Part shown: positions 24,189 through 33,204 of the stretch, in pieces
Layout of the letters: every line of letters begins with the position of its first letter
How positions within the stretch are numbered: position 1 is the first letter of the stretch
NCBI GenBank assembly: GCA_041690255.1
Contig: JAWLHU010000014.1
Coordinates: 143,676 to 207,675 of the forward strand
Origin: JAWLHU01 sp041690255
Lineage (GTDB): Bacteria > Bacillota > Sulfobacillia > Symbiobacteriales > Symbiobacteriaceae
DNA: 64,000 nucleotides
Direction of reading: 5' to 3'
Notes under the pieces: generated by a model
The model's input: the letters and a program-made list of their open reading frames with translations, nothing else
Database searches by the model: none
What the model was told of the DNA's origin: nothing
Made by a program: the position numbers and the translations under genes

Positions 24189-24218
24189 ATTCCGAACCAG
24201 ACACAAGGGGGAAGAGAA

Positions 24219-25454
24219 ATGTTACGGTCACGGATGCGTTGGCTCGTGGTCCTTGGACTCATGGCGACCATGCTCCTCACCGCCTGCAGTGGCGCCGGTA
24301 CCAAGCCGTCCGCCTCGGGCGAAGCCCGGACGCTGAAGGTGGTCATGGCTCTGGGCGAGTCGGAATGGAAGGTGCTGAAGGAAGATGTCTTCCCGACCTT
24401 CGAGAAGGTGAACAACGTGAAGATCGAGGCGCTCCAGGTGGAGGCCGCTGACGTGCCCAAGCAGTTGGAGGCCATGAAGCAGGCCGGCAAGATGGAGATT
24501 GACCTGATTGCCCAGGATAATATGGCGCTGGCTCCGCTGGTGGACAAGGGGCTGGTGGAGGACCTCTCCGGAAACCGGAAGATGATCCCATCCAGCGTGA
24601 TTCCCGCCCTGATCCCGGTAGGCGAGTTCGACGGCAAGCTCTACTTCATGCCCTACCGGCCGAACGTGGAGATCAGCTACTACAACGAGACTAAGTTCAA
24701 CGAGTATGGGTTGAAGCCGCCCACCACGTGGGATGAGCTCATGACGGTTGCCAAGACCCTCCACGAGAAGGAAGGGGTCGGCAAGGTGGGCCTGAAGCTC
24801 ACCCTTGACGGCAACACGACGGTTCAGCTCTTCGAGTTCATCCGTCAGGCAGGCGGCGATCCGATGGTACTGAACGACGAGGGTAGCGTGAAGGCGTACA
24901 CCTTCCTGAAGGACCTCTACCCGTACCTCGGCCCGGACGCTAAGAAAGCCGACTGGAACACCACTAACAAGTACCTCGCCACCGACGCCTTCTACCTGGC
25001 CAACAACTGGCCTTTCGGTGTGAATGTGATCGTGGAAGAGGGCGGCAAGAAGGAGATTAAGGCTCATGGCGGCTGGAAGGGCCCGGTGAAGGCCAGCAAG
25101 GTGCTGGGCGGCGAGGTACTGGGCATTCCGGTCGGCGCTCCGAACAAGGACCTCGCCCTGAAACTCATGGAACATCTCATGTCCAAGGAGGTCCAGGAGA
25201 CACTCGTCACGAAGCTGGCGTGGCCGTCCTCGCGGTCTGATGCCTATGGCAAGGTGGCTGACTGGCAGAAGCCTTACTTTGCAGCGATTAACGAGGCCAT
25301 GAAGGTGACCGAGCCGCGGCCGAATATCACCTGGTGGGCCGATCTGGAAAAGGCGCTCAACGATGCCTTCCGTGAGATCGTGATCGAGGGGAAGGAGGTC
25401 AAGCCCACCCTCGACAAGTATGCCGGGGTGATTGAGGCGGCCAAGCAGAAGTAA
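24219..25454 (+). CDS. Sugar-binding lipoprotein of the ABC transporter
   Basis: 411 residues. Lipoprotein signal with lipobox LTAC near residue 23, then the family 1 solute-binding fold: VVMALGESEWKVLKEDVFPTFEK, DLIAQDNMALAPLVDKG, YFMPYRPNVEISYYNETKF, PPTTWDELMTVAKTL. It follows the two permeases by 30 bases, the reverse of the usual order. The ligand is probably an oligo- or disaccharide released by or fed to the GH15 enzyme. Confidence 0.92.
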   Translation: MLRSRMRWLVVLGLMATMLLTACSGAGTKPSASGEARTLKVVMALGESEWKVLKEDVFPTFEKVNNVKIEALQVEAADVPKQLEAMKQAGKMEIDLIAQDNMALAPLVDKGLVEDLSGNRKMIPSSVIPALIPVGEFDGKLYFMPYRPNVEISYYNETKFNEYGLKPPTTWDELMTVAKTLHEKEGVGKVGLKLTLDGNTTVQLFEFIRQAGGDPMVLNDEGSVKAYTFLKDLYPYLGPDAKKADWNTTNKYLATDAFYLANNWPFGVNVIVEEGGKKEIKAHGGWKGPVKASKVLGGEVLGIPVGAPNKDLALKLMEHLMSKEVQETLVTKLAWPSSRSDAYGKVADWQKPYFAAINEAMKVTEPRPNITWWADLEKALNDAFREIVIEGKEVKPTLDKYAGVIEAAKQK

Positions 25455-25528
25455 TTCCGTGGCGGGGGGCGCTGTGTGAAGGCGGCGTCCCCCGCTTGGG
25501 CGGACGGAGCCATATCAGGAGGAGCACT

Positions 25529-27325
25529 GTGAAGAAAAAGCCCTACTTCGGACTCATTGGGAACGGCGGGACAGCGGCCCTTGTTGGGCCGGACCTGGCG
25601 ATCGCCTGGCTTTGCGTTCCCCGCTTTGACCGCATCCCCTTTGTTGCCGGTGCCCTTGATCCGGCCCGTGGCGGACAGATCACAGTCGATCTGGTCGATG
25701 ATCAGGGCAAGGTCGTACGGCTGGAGCCCGCTGAGCAGCGCTACCTGCCGAATACGGCGATGCTCGAGACCGTCGTGTCATCCGACGAGTTTCGGGTCAA
25801 AGCGACCGACTACATGCCCTGGGCGCAGCGGTGCCTGGTTCGGGAGATTCGCGTGACTAACCGGGGGAGTCGCATGGATCCGGTGATGCTCCGCTGGCAG
25901 TTCACCCCGATTCAGACGCAGGCCTTTCCGTTGGAGGTCAAGGAGGAGGGGGGCTTGACCGTTGCCCGGTCGCCCGGTGGTGTGGTGGTCCTGAGCGAGC
26001 TCCCGGCCTTGGGCCGGCTGGCTCCTGGCGAAGAGCGGCTCGTGCGACTGGTCTTGGCCTACGGGCCAACAGAGGAGGATGCTCGGGAGGCCCTGGCCGG
26101 TGCCGCAAAGCCGGTAAGCAGCCTCGATGAGGCCCACCGGTTCTGGCACGACTGGATATCGCAGGCGACAGCCCCGGGGAGTACTTCTGCCTGGCGTCCT
26201 CACTATTACCGCAGCCTGATCACCCTGAAACTCCTCACCTACGAGCCGACCGGCGCTCTTGTGGCGGCGCCCACCGCCTCGTTTCCGGCCGTGCCCGGGG
26301 GCGGCGACAACTGGGACTACCGCTACATGTGGCTGCGCGACGGCTACTACACGGCCATGACGCTGGACGCCGCTGGACTTCACTCCGAGGCGCGCCGCTT
26401 CTACGACTTCGCCTTTTCGGTCCAGGGTGATGACGGGCACTGGCACCAGCCGCTCTACACGGTCGATGGCGCCGATCCGATCGAGTTCGTAATCGATGAC
26501 CTCGCCGGCCCTGGCGGGGAGAAGCCGGTCCGCTTTGGGAACGCAGCATCGGCCCAGTTACAACTGGACAACGAAGGGAACATCCTCCACGGTCTCTGGT
26601 TCCACTACCGGACCTCAGGCGACCGGACCGCCATTGAAACACACTGGGATCGCGTCCGTCGAGCCTGCGAGTGGACGGCCCAGAACTGGGAGCGCATGGA
26701 GAGCGGGATCTGGGAGATCCGGGAATACGTGGCGCACTGGGTGCATGGCAAGGTCATGTGCTATGTAGCGCTGAAGGCAGGCTCCCTCATGGCCGAGTCC
26801 CTTGGCCATGAGGAGGAGGCCGAGCGCTGGCACTCCACAGCAGAGCAGGTGCGGCGCCACGTGATCGAAGGGGGTTGGAGCCCAGAGCGGGAGGCCTACC
26901 TGGCGCACTACGGCTCCGACGTGCCAGCCCACGTGGATATCTCGGTCCTGGCGCTGGTCCAATACGAACTCCTCCCGGTTGATGATCCCCGGGTGACGGC
27001 CACGGTGCGGCTGCTGGAGCAGCCAACCGAGGCGGGGGGACTGGTCCTCCATGGCGGGGTTAGCCGCTACGACTGGGCGGCGGTGCCATTCTATCTGCCG
27101 ACGGTCTGGATGGCCCGCTACTACCTCATGGCGGGACGGCTCGCTGATTGTGACCGTCTGCTCCAGACCTGTCTGGACTGTGCCACCGACCTGGGGCTCA
27201 TGGCCGAGCACTTTGACGGTCGGGACCTGAGCCAGTGGGGTAACTTTCCACAGGCGTTCAGCCACGAGGAGGTCGCTCGCCTGGTACTGGAACGTGGACT
27301 CGGACACGCTTTCCCGCTCTGGTAG
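25529..27325 (+). CDS. Glycoside hydrolase family 15 enzyme (glucoamylase or trehalase type)
   Basis: 598 residues from the GTG at 25529, six bases after GGAGG. N-terminal beta-sandwich domain (~1-220), then an (alpha/alpha)6 barrel. GH15 marks: NWDYRYMWLRDGYYT (~261-275), the catalytic acid in SGIWEIREY (Glu ~396) and a late EHFDGRDLSQWGNFPQAFSHEEV holding the base Glu. No signal peptide, so it acts in the cytoplasm on imported alpha-glucosides. Glucoamylase, isomaltase-like and trehalase members share these motifs and I cannot choose. Part of the LacI-controlled operon. Confidence 0.9.
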   Translation: MKKKPYFGLIGNGGTAALVGPDLAIAWLCVPRFDRIPFVAGALDPARGGQITVDLVDDQGKVVRLEPAEQRYLPNTAMLETVVSSDEFRVKATDYMPWAQRCLVREIRVTNRGSRMDPVMLRWQFTPIQTQAFPLEVKEEGGLTVARSPGGVVVLSELPALGRLAPGEERLVRLVLAYGPTEEDAREALAGAAKPVSSLDEAHRFWHDWISQATAPGSTSAWRPHYYRSLITLKLLTYEPTGALVAAPTASFPAVPGGGDNWDYRYMWLRDGYYTAMTLDAAGLHSEARRFYDFAFSVQGDDGHWHQPLYTVDGADPIEFVIDDLAGPGGEKPVRFGNAASAQLQLDNEGNILHGLWFHYRTSGDRTAIETHWDRVRRACEWTAQNWERMESGIWEIREYVAHWVHGKVMCYVALKAGSLMAESLGHEEEAERWHSTAEQVRRHVIEGGWSPEREAYLAHYGSDVPAHVDISVLALVQYELLPVDDPRVTATVRLLEQPTEAGGLVLHGGVSRYDWAAVPFYLPTVWMARYYLMAGRLADCDRLLQTCLDCATDLGLMAEHFDGRDLSQWGNFPQAFSHEEVARLVLERGLGHAFPLW

Positions 27326-27379
27326 CAGGAAGCCGTGCGATCCAATTCGTATACGTAGAGTGTAACAGGAGGTGGCAGC

Positions 27380-28408
27380 GTGGAGCCGACGATTCGCGAT
27401 GTAGCAAGGCGGGCCCGGACATCGGTCTCCACGGTCTCGCGCGTCCTGACAGGCACCGGTCCGGTAGCCGAGGCCACCCGCCAGCGAATTACGGAGGCGA
27501 TTGCCGAGCTTGGTTATACGCCGAACGCCCTGGCCCGTGGCCTGGTGCGGCGCCGGTCGGGCACGATCGGGGTGGTGATTCCCGACGTGGCAAACCCCTT
27601 CTACGCAGAGGTCCTCCGAGGCATGAGCGACGTCGCTTCGGCCCAGGGGCTCCACATGCTCCTGGTCAACGCGGACCTGAGCTTTGCCAAGGAGGCCGAA
27701 GGATTTGCCCTCCTCCAGGAGAAACAGGTAGATGGGATTGTCTACACCAGTGGTGTGATCACCAGTGATCATCGGACGATCTTCAGGCGGTTGGGTCGCC
27801 CGGTCGTCTTGGCCGCGACCTACGATCCGGAGGGTGCCTACCCGGCCGTGTTGGCCGACAGCCGAGCGGGCGCCGTGCTCGCCATGACCCATTTGCTGGA
27901 CCGGGGGCACCGTCGGATTGCGGTGATCAACGGGCCGAGGGCTGACCTGATTGCCGGGCTCCCCCGATGGGAGGGGTACCGGCAGGCCGCCGAAATGCGC
28001 GGGCTGATCCTCGACCCGGCCCTGGTGCTGGAGGGGGACTATCGCTTGGAGGCGGGCTACCGGGCCATGCAGCGGCTTCTGGATGCCCCGCAACCACCCA
28101 CGGCGGTTGCTGCGGCCAGCGATCTTATGGCGATCGGGGCCATGAACGCCGCCCTGGACCGTGGCCTGACCGTGCCGGGGGAGATTTCGGTCGTCGGGTT
28201 CGACAACATATGGCTATCCGCAGCGGTGCGGCCCGCCCTGACAACGGTCGCCCAGCCTATGTACGACATGGGGGCTCAGGCGATTCGAATGCTGGGAGAC
28301 GCCATGGCGGCTCGGGGTGAGCCAGCCGTCACCTGGATTCAGCCTTATCTGGTGGAGCGAGGATCCACGGGCCCCACTCATTCACAGAGCCAGACGCCTG
28401 CAGGCTAA
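27380..28408 (+). CDS. LacI-family transcriptional regulator
   Basis: 342 residues; AGGAGG before the GTG. The N-terminal HTH and hinge read TIRDVARRARTSVSTVSRVLTG and GYTPNALARGL; a periplasmic-binding-protein-like sensor follows with GTIGVVIPDVANPFYAEVLRG, GHRRIAVINGP and ISVVGFDNIWL. It should bind the twin palindromes at 22415 and 22480 and release them on binding a sugar. It is the last gene of the operon, so it probably controls its own level. The stop codon lies inside the terminator hairpin. Confidence 0.93.
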   Translation: MEPTIRDVARRARTSVSTVSRVLTGTGPVAEATRQRITEAIAELGYTPNALARGLVRRRSGTIGVVIPDVANPFYAEVLRGMSDVASAQGLHMLLVNADLSFAKEAEGFALLQEKQVDGIVYTSGVITSDHRTIFRRLGRPVVLAATYDPEGAYPAVLADSRAGAVLAMTHLLDRGHRRIAVINGPRADLIAGLPRWEGYRQAAEMRGLILDPALVLEGDYRLEAGYRAMQRLLDAPQPPTAVAAASDLMAIGAMNAALDRGLTVPGEISVVGFDNIWLSAAVRPALTTVAQPMYDMGAQAIRMLGDAMAARGEPAVTWIQPYLVERGSTGPTHSQSQTPAG

Positions 28409-28425
28409 AACCTGCAGGCGTCTTC
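28392..28425 (+). terminator. Terminator overlapping the LacI-type gene stop
   Basis: A perfect 13-pair stem (28392-28404 with 28411-28423) whose loop contains the TAA stop codon. Only a short T-rich tail (TCTTCATG) follows; it may serve both strands, as a gene ends at 28431 on the other side. Confidence 0.75.
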
Positions 28426-28430
28426 ATGTC

Positions 28431-29108
28431 TTATGCCGCGGTTGTGAGCCGCTCGACTACTGTGCCTCCGGCGAAGTGATGCATCCAGTCAGCCAGGAGG
28501 TCCATGTGGCGGGTGAGTTCATCGGCATCATAGAAGGGCGGACTGTAGACGACCGCCACGCAGCGGGTCGTGCCCGGGTGGGTCGCCGTCCGCTCTGAGT
28601 CGGTCAGCGGTGAGCCGCAGGGGCCTGCCTCGTCGCGCAGCACCGGCTTCCCCGCCGTCTCCAGCTCACTGCCGGTCAGGGGCAGGTAGTACTCGCCCGC
28701 ACGGCCCGCCCCCAAGGTAAGCGTGCTCCCTTGCAGCCGGTCGGCATCGTACAAGCCGATCGGAAGGCCGGTCAGCATGGACCACGTGTTGACCAGGTCG
28801 ACCAGCAGGTTGACCTGTGGGAGGCCATCGCCCTTGACGGCACGCCGGAGGAGCCGTTCCGGCGAGACCCGATACCTGGTCGGATCGGTACCGAGCGCCC
28901 GGATCACCTTCCGCCACCCGGCCACTCCGGGCAGGCTGCTGATCTCATCGAGCGGAATGGAGGCCATGGTCTGGGCGATGGTCGCCTCCATGAGCGACTG
29001 CAGTGCTGGGGTGGCCGGCCCGCCGTGTACACCGTCGACTACCAATGCGCCCAGCCGCAGGAACGGCACCGTCTCGGCCATTGCAGGATCGATCTTCAGA
29101 CTGATCAT
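28431..29108 (-). CDS. B3/B4-domain (PheRS beta-like tRNA-binding) protein
   Basis: 225 residues from the ATG at 29108 (AAAGGAG nine bases before). It matches the B3/B4 domain found in phenylalanyl-tRNA synthetase beta and in free-standing proteins: GWRKVIRALGTDPTRYRVSPERLLRRAVKGDGLPQVNLLVDLVN, then GLPIGLYDADRL and G..YLPLTG. Free B3/B4 proteins may edit mischarged tRNA or bind amino acids; the function here is not proven. Divergent from the fructose operon. Confidence 0.85.
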   Translation of the reverse strand: MISLKIDPAMAETVPFLRLGALVVDGVHGGPATPALQSLMEATIAQTMASIPLDEISSLPGVAGWRKVIRALGTDPTRYRVSPERLLRRAVKGDGLPQVNLLVDLVNTWSMLTGLPIGLYDADRLQGSTLTLGAGRAGEYYLPLTGSELETAGKPVLRDEAGPCGSPLTDSERTATHPGTTRCVAVVYSPPFYDADELTRHMDLLADWMHHFAGGTVVERLTTAA

Positions 29109-29206
29109 GGGTCCGCTCCTTTGCGATACATCTGTATGAGAGTATCTTACGCCTATGGGATGAGATCCTCCTCCTGTAGCACGACCGGTCTGCCCGTCAA
29201 AAGGTC

Positions 29207-29259
29207 TTGACTCGATCAATATCGAGCACATATAATCACACTCAAGCAGAAACGAGCAC
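29207..29259 (+). promoter_or_regulatory. Fructose operon promoter with CGAGCAC direct repeats
   Basis: TTGACT (29207-29212), an 18-base spacer and a perfect TATAAT (29231-29236). CGAGCAC occurs at 29223-29229, between the -35 and -10, and again at 29253-29259, 30 bases (three helical turns) on. DeoR-type repressors use such direct repeats, so these are candidate FruR sites. Confidence 0.65.
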
Positions 29260-29293
29260 GAGAGATGACCGTTTGTGAATGGAGGCGGCAGAG

Positions 29294-30058
29294 ATGTTCC
29301 TCGAAGAGCGTCGTCGTGTCATTCTTGAGCGCATGCGCAGTGGAGTCGCTGTCAAGGTAGGCGATTTGAGTGCCGAGTTCGGTGTTTCGGAGTCCACCAT
29401 CCGGCGGGATCTGCGAGACCTGGAGGAGTCTGGCCTGGTCGAGCGGACCCACGGAGGCGCTCTGCCGGCGGACTCGACCCTGGCGGAGCCGACCTTCGCT
29501 GAGAAGACGGACCAGCACCTGGCCGAGAAGCAGGCGATTGGTCTTCTCGCTGCGAGCCTGGTGCGCGACGGGGACTCGGTCATTCTGGACGCCGGGACGA
29601 CTACGCTGGAGGTGGCCAGGGCGCTCCGCCTACGGAAGAACCTGACGGTGGTGACCAACGCCTTTCATATTGCGGCTGAACTGGCCGACTGTGACTCCAT
29701 CCACGTGATTGTGACCGGTGGCTCGATTCGGGGGAACACGCTGGCGCTGGTGGGCCCCACGGCCGAGCGCTCCCTGGAGGAGGTCAACGTGGACTGGGCC
29801 TTTGTGGGTGCCAACGGTCTCGACCTGAAACGGGGCTTGACAACGCCAACCCAGGCGGAGGCAAAGGTGAAGGCGTGCATGATCGCCGCTGCCCGGCAGG
29901 TCGTAGTCGTGATCGATTCGAGCAAAGTAGGGAAGGTCGCCTTTGCTACCATTGCCCCGCTTCACGGACTACACGTACTCGTGACCGACGCCAATCTGCC
30001 GCCCGAGACGCTGGGCGAACTGCAGAAGTGTGGAGTTCGGGTCATGATGGCAGACTAG
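29294..30058 (+). CDS. fruR: DeoR-family repressor of the fructose operon (FruR)
   Basis: 254 residues from the ATG at 29294, eight bases after GGAGG. An ATG at 29279 lacks a site. HTH: VKVGDLSAEFGVSESTIRRDLRDLEESGLVERTHGGAL; sensor domain typical of DeoR C-terminal (DAGTTTLEVARAL, VVTNAFHIAAEL, GGSIRGNTLALVGP, FVGANGLD). The expected inducer is fructose 1-phosphate, made by the co-encoded PTS. First gene of the operon, so autoregulated. Confidence 0.9.
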   Translation: MFLEERRRVILERMRSGVAVKVGDLSAEFGVSESTIRRDLRDLEESGLVERTHGGALPADSTLAEPTFAEKTDQHLAEKQAIGLLAASLVRDGDSVILDAGTTTLEVARALRLRKNLTVVTNAFHIAAELADCDSIHVIVTGGSIRGNTLALVGPTAERSLEEVNVDWAFVGANGLDLKRGLTTPTQAEAKVKACMIAAARQVVVVIDSSKVGKVAFATIAPLHGLHVLVTDANLPPETLGELQKCGVRVMMAD

Positions 30059-30089
30059 GCAATAACCATTCAGAAAGGGGGCGGGCGGT

Positions 30090-31034
30090 TTGGCGAGCAA
30101 CACGACCGTGACAGCGATCGCCCTGAACCCGGCAATCGATCGGACTGTGACGGTACCGGGGTTCACCGCCGGCGCCACCAACCGGGTACAGGCTGCCCGG
30201 CTCGATCCCGGCGGAAAGGGGATTAACGTGGCCAGAGTGCTTCAGGCACTGGGCGGCGCAGTCGGGCTGGCCGGCTTTCTGGGCGAAGCGAACGGGCGGT
30301 TGATCCTCGCCCAGCTGGAGCGACTCGGGCTTCCGCATCGCTTTGTTATGGTGCCCGGAGAGAACCGGGTGAACCTCAAGCTTGTCGATCCGGCGGCAGA
30401 CCAGTTGACCGAAGTGAACGACCTGGGGTTCACGGTCACCCCGGAACTGATGGCGGAGATGACCGACCTGGTTCGCTCGGGGTTGCCGGCCACCGGAATA
30501 CTCATCCTGGCGGGAAGCCTGCCGACGGGCGTGCCGTTGACCTACTATCGGGAGTTGACAGCGCTGGCCCGAACCGCCGGCGTGTCGGTCATTCTGGATG
30601 CCGACGGAGAGCCCCTGAGGGCAGCTCTCGAGGCCCACCCCACGCTGATCAAGCCGAATCAGAGCGAGGCCGAACGGCTGCTGGGATGCCCCATTCGAGA
30701 CCGGGCTGCCGTGATTGAGGCAGCAAAGGAGCTCAGAGCCCGTGGCCCGGAGATGGTCGCCATCTCCTGTGGGGCGGAGGGAGCGGTGCTGGCTACGGAG
30801 GCGGGAACCTGGTGGGCCACCCCTCCGGCGATCTCAGTCGGCTCGGCCGTCGGGGCCGGTGACTCCATGGTGGCTGCCCTGGCGCTGGCACTTAGCAACG
30901 GCTCTACGCATGAAGAGGCACTGCGGTTGGCAACAGCAGCCGGTGCCGCAACCGCCAGCCTGCCGGGCACCCAGTTGGCCGACCGGGCCCTGGTTGAGGA
31001 ACTCCTGGCTCGTGTGCGCATTGAGGATGTGTAA
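30090..31034 (+). CDS. fruK: 1-phosphofructokinase
   Basis: 314 residues; TTG start with AAGGGGG ten bases upstream. Converts fructose 1-phosphate to fructose 1,6-bisphosphate with ATP. PfkB-family marks: ALNPAIDRTV, LDPGGKGINVARVL (GGKG), and the C-terminal GSAVGAGDSMVAAL with the catalytic Asp. Lies between fruR and the EIIA gene, the normal place in fructose operons. Confidence 0.95.
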   Translation: MASNTTVTAIALNPAIDRTVTVPGFTAGATNRVQAARLDPGGKGINVARVLQALGGAVGLAGFLGEANGRLILAQLERLGLPHRFVMVPGENRVNLKLVDPAADQLTEVNDLGFTVTPELMAEMTDLVRSGLPATGILILAGSLPTGVPLTYYRELTALARTAGVSVILDADGEPLRAALEAHPTLIKPNQSEAERLLGCPIRDRAAVIEAAKELRARGPEMVAISCGAEGAVLATEAGTWWATPPAISVGSAVGAGDSMVAALALALSNGSTHEEALRLATAAGAATASLPGTQLADRALVEELLARVRIEDV

Positions 31035-31049
31035 GGAGGAGACTGCAAA

Positions 31050-31493
31050 ATGAGCATCCGAGAGTTGATCTCTGCCGAGATGATCACCCTGGATCTTCAG
31101 GCCCGCACCCCCGACGAGGCGTTTGTCGAGTTGGGCAGCCTGCTCGCCAAGTCTGGCGTGGTCACCAACCTGGACACCTACCTGAGTGCTGTGCGGGCCC
31201 GTGAGGCCCACGGCACGACGGCCGTCGGCTTCCATGTCGCGATTCCCCACGGAAAAAGCGCCGGCGTCGCCCGGGCCGGGCTGGCCTTCGGGCGGGCGAG
31301 CCACGACCTGGACTGGGAGTCCATGGACGGCGAGCCGGTTCGTATGGTCTTCCTGATCGCAGCACCCGAGGGCGCCAACGATGTGCATCTCAAGGCCCTG
31401 TCCCAACTGGCCCGCCAACTCATGCACGACGATTTCCGCCAACGCCTGTCCACGGGCACGAGCCCGGAGGCCATTCTGGAGGCCCTCTCTTAA
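31050..31493 (+). CDS. PTS fructose-specific EIIA component
   Basis: 147 residues, TTGGAGGAG-type site before the ATG. The phosphorylated His is H67 in AIPHGKS; HVAIPHGKS and the LLAKSGVVTNLDTYLSAVRARE start are typical of the fructose/mannitol EIIA family. It passes phosphate from HPr to the EIIB domain of the next gene. It is a separate protein here rather than fused to EIIBC. Confidence 0.93.
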   Translation: MSIRELISAEMITLDLQARTPDEAFVELGSLLAKSGVVTNLDTYLSAVRAREAHGTTAVGFHVAIPHGKSAGVARAGLAFGRASHDLDWESMDGEPVRMVFLIAAPEGANDVHLKALSQLARQLMHDDFRQRLSTGTSPEAILEALS

Positions 31494-31550
31494 TCGGAGT
31501 TGCCTGGCGGTTCCGGTCCCAGCCCTTCATATCAAGAGGAGGTGCCACAC

Positions 31551-32915
31551 GTGGCGAAGAAACTGATTGCTGTGACGGCCTGCCCCACCGGAATCGCCCA
31601 TACCTACATGGCAGCCGAAGCGTTGCAGAAGGCTGCTCGGGCGAAGGGCGTCGAGATCAAGGTTGAGACCCGCGGGTCGGTCGGCGTGGAGAACGAGCTA
31701 ACGGCCGATGAGATTCGTGAGGCACATGCCGTCATTCTGGCCTGCGACTCCGATGCCGATCGAAATCGGTTTGCGGGGAAGACTGTAATCGAGGTCGGCG
31801 TGGGCGAGGGGATCAAGCGGGCCAACCAACTGGTGGAAGAGGCGCTGGCTACCGAGAAGCGGGACCTGGCCGACGAGGTCACCCGCCTGAAGACGGAGCG
31901 CAAGGAGACCGCGACCGGTTGGTACAAGCACCTCATGACGGGCGTCTCGTACATGATCCCCTTTACCGTGGCTGGTGGCATTCTGATCGCCATCTCCTTT
32001 GCCTTCGGCATTGAGGCCTTTCAGGTCGAGGGGACCCTCCCCGCTGCACTCATGACAATCGGCGGCAGCGGTGCCTTCGGTTTCATGGTACCGATTCTGG
32101 CGGGCTACATTGCGTACTCCATTGCCGATCGGCCTGGCCTTGTTCCCGGCATGGTCGGTGGGTTCCTGGCCGGCAACGTTGGCGCCGGATTCCTGGGCGG
32201 GATTGTCGCGGGCTTCCTGGCTGGCTACGTGACCTACTACCTGGCGAAGGCGATCCGGCTCCCCAAGACCATGGAAGGCCTCAAGCCGGTCCTCATTCTT
32301 CCTGTTCTCGCGACCTTTATTGTCGGCGTCCTCATGATCTTCGTGATCGGCGCTCCCATGGCGTGGATCATGACGAGTCTCCAGAGCTGGCTGACCGGCA
32401 TTGGGCAGGGTTCTGCGGTGATCCTCGGCCTGATCCTCGGGGGCATGATGGCCTTTGACATGGGCGGGCCCGTCAACAAGGCGGCATACACCTTTGCCGT
32501 CGGGCTCCTCGGCTCGAAGATCTACGGCCCGCAGGCGGCTGTCATGGCGGCTGGTATGGTTCCGCCACTCGCCCTCTCCCTCGCCACCTTCCTCGCCCCC
32601 AAGAAGTACACCGAGGAGGAGCGCGAGGCAGGCAAGGCGGCAGGTGTTCTGGGCATCAGCTTTATCACCGAGGGGGCGATTCCCTTCGCCGCAGCAGACC
32701 CGCTGCGGGTGATCCCGTCAATCGTGGTCGGCTCTGCCGTGACGGGTGCCCTCTCCATGTTCTTCGGCGCCACACTGAGGGCGCCCCACGGCGGCATTTT
32801 CGTCCTGGCGATTCCGAACGTGGTCGGAAATGTGCTGCCGTATGCGCTGGCAATTGTCGTTGGCACCGTCATATCGGCGCTGCTGGTCAACTTCCTCAAG
32901 CCTGTCAAGGACTAG
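31551..32915 (+). CDS. fruA: PTS fructose-specific EIIBC component
   Basis: 454 residues from the GTG at 31551, eight bases after GAGGAGG. EIIB domain (~1-100) with the phosphorylated Cys11 in TACPTGIAHTYMAAEAL; EIIC membrane domain (~115-454) with about nine to ten TM segments and family loops (GFMVPILAGYIAYSIADRPGL, GGMMAFDMGGPVNKAAY, FITEGAIPFAAADP). It imports fructose while forming fructose 1-phosphate for FruK. Confidence 0.95.
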   Translation: MAKKLIAVTACPTGIAHTYMAAEALQKAARAKGVEIKVETRGSVGVENELTADEIREAHAVILACDSDADRNRFAGKTVIEVGVGEGIKRANQLVEEALATEKRDLADEVTRLKTERKETATGWYKHLMTGVSYMIPFTVAGGILIAISFAFGIEAFQVEGTLPAALMTIGGSGAFGFMVPILAGYIAYSIADRPGLVPGMVGGFLAGNVGAGFLGGIVAGFLAGYVTYYLAKAIRLPKTMEGLKPVLILPVLATFIVGVLMIFVIGAPMAWIMTSLQSWLTGIGQGSAVILGLILGGMMAFDMGGPVNKAAYTFAVGLLGSKIYGPQAAVMAAGMVPPLALSLATFLAPKKYTEEEREAGKAAGVLGISFITEGAIPFAAADPLRVIPSIVVGSAVTGALSMFFGATLRAPHGGIFVLAIPNVVGNVLPYALAIVVGTVISALLVNFLKPVKD

Positions 32916-32937
32916 CATCTAAAGGAGTGTATCGATC

Positions 32938-33204
32938 ATGGTGGAGCGGACCTTCACACTGAATAACGCCTCCGGCTTACATGCACGACCTGCCTCTCTC
33001 TTCGTTCAGACGGTACAGAAGTACCCGGGCACGGAGGTACAGGTGCGCAAGGGCGATAAGGAGGTGAACGCCCGCTCTCTCCTCTCGATTCTCTCGCTTG
33101 GCGTGAGCAAGGGCGACACCCTGACAGTCCGCTGCGACGGTCCGCAGGAGAGCGAGGCGCTCGATGCGCTGACGACCCTGATTGAGGGTGGCTTCGGTGA
33201 GTGA
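32938..33204 (+). CDS. ptsH: Phosphocarrier protein HPr
   Basis: 88 residues. Active-site H15 in ASGLHARPAS; the regulatory serine region reads VNARSLLSILSLG with Ser47 at the place of B. subtilis Ser46, so control by HPr kinase remains possible though the following residues (LLSIL in place of IMGVM) differ. It links EI and EIIA. It overlaps the EI gene by eight bases. Confidence 0.95.
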   Translation: MVERTFTLNNASGLHARPASLFVQTVQKYPGTEVQVRKGDKEVNARSLLSILSLGVSKGDTLTVRCDGPQESEALDALTTLIEGGFGE

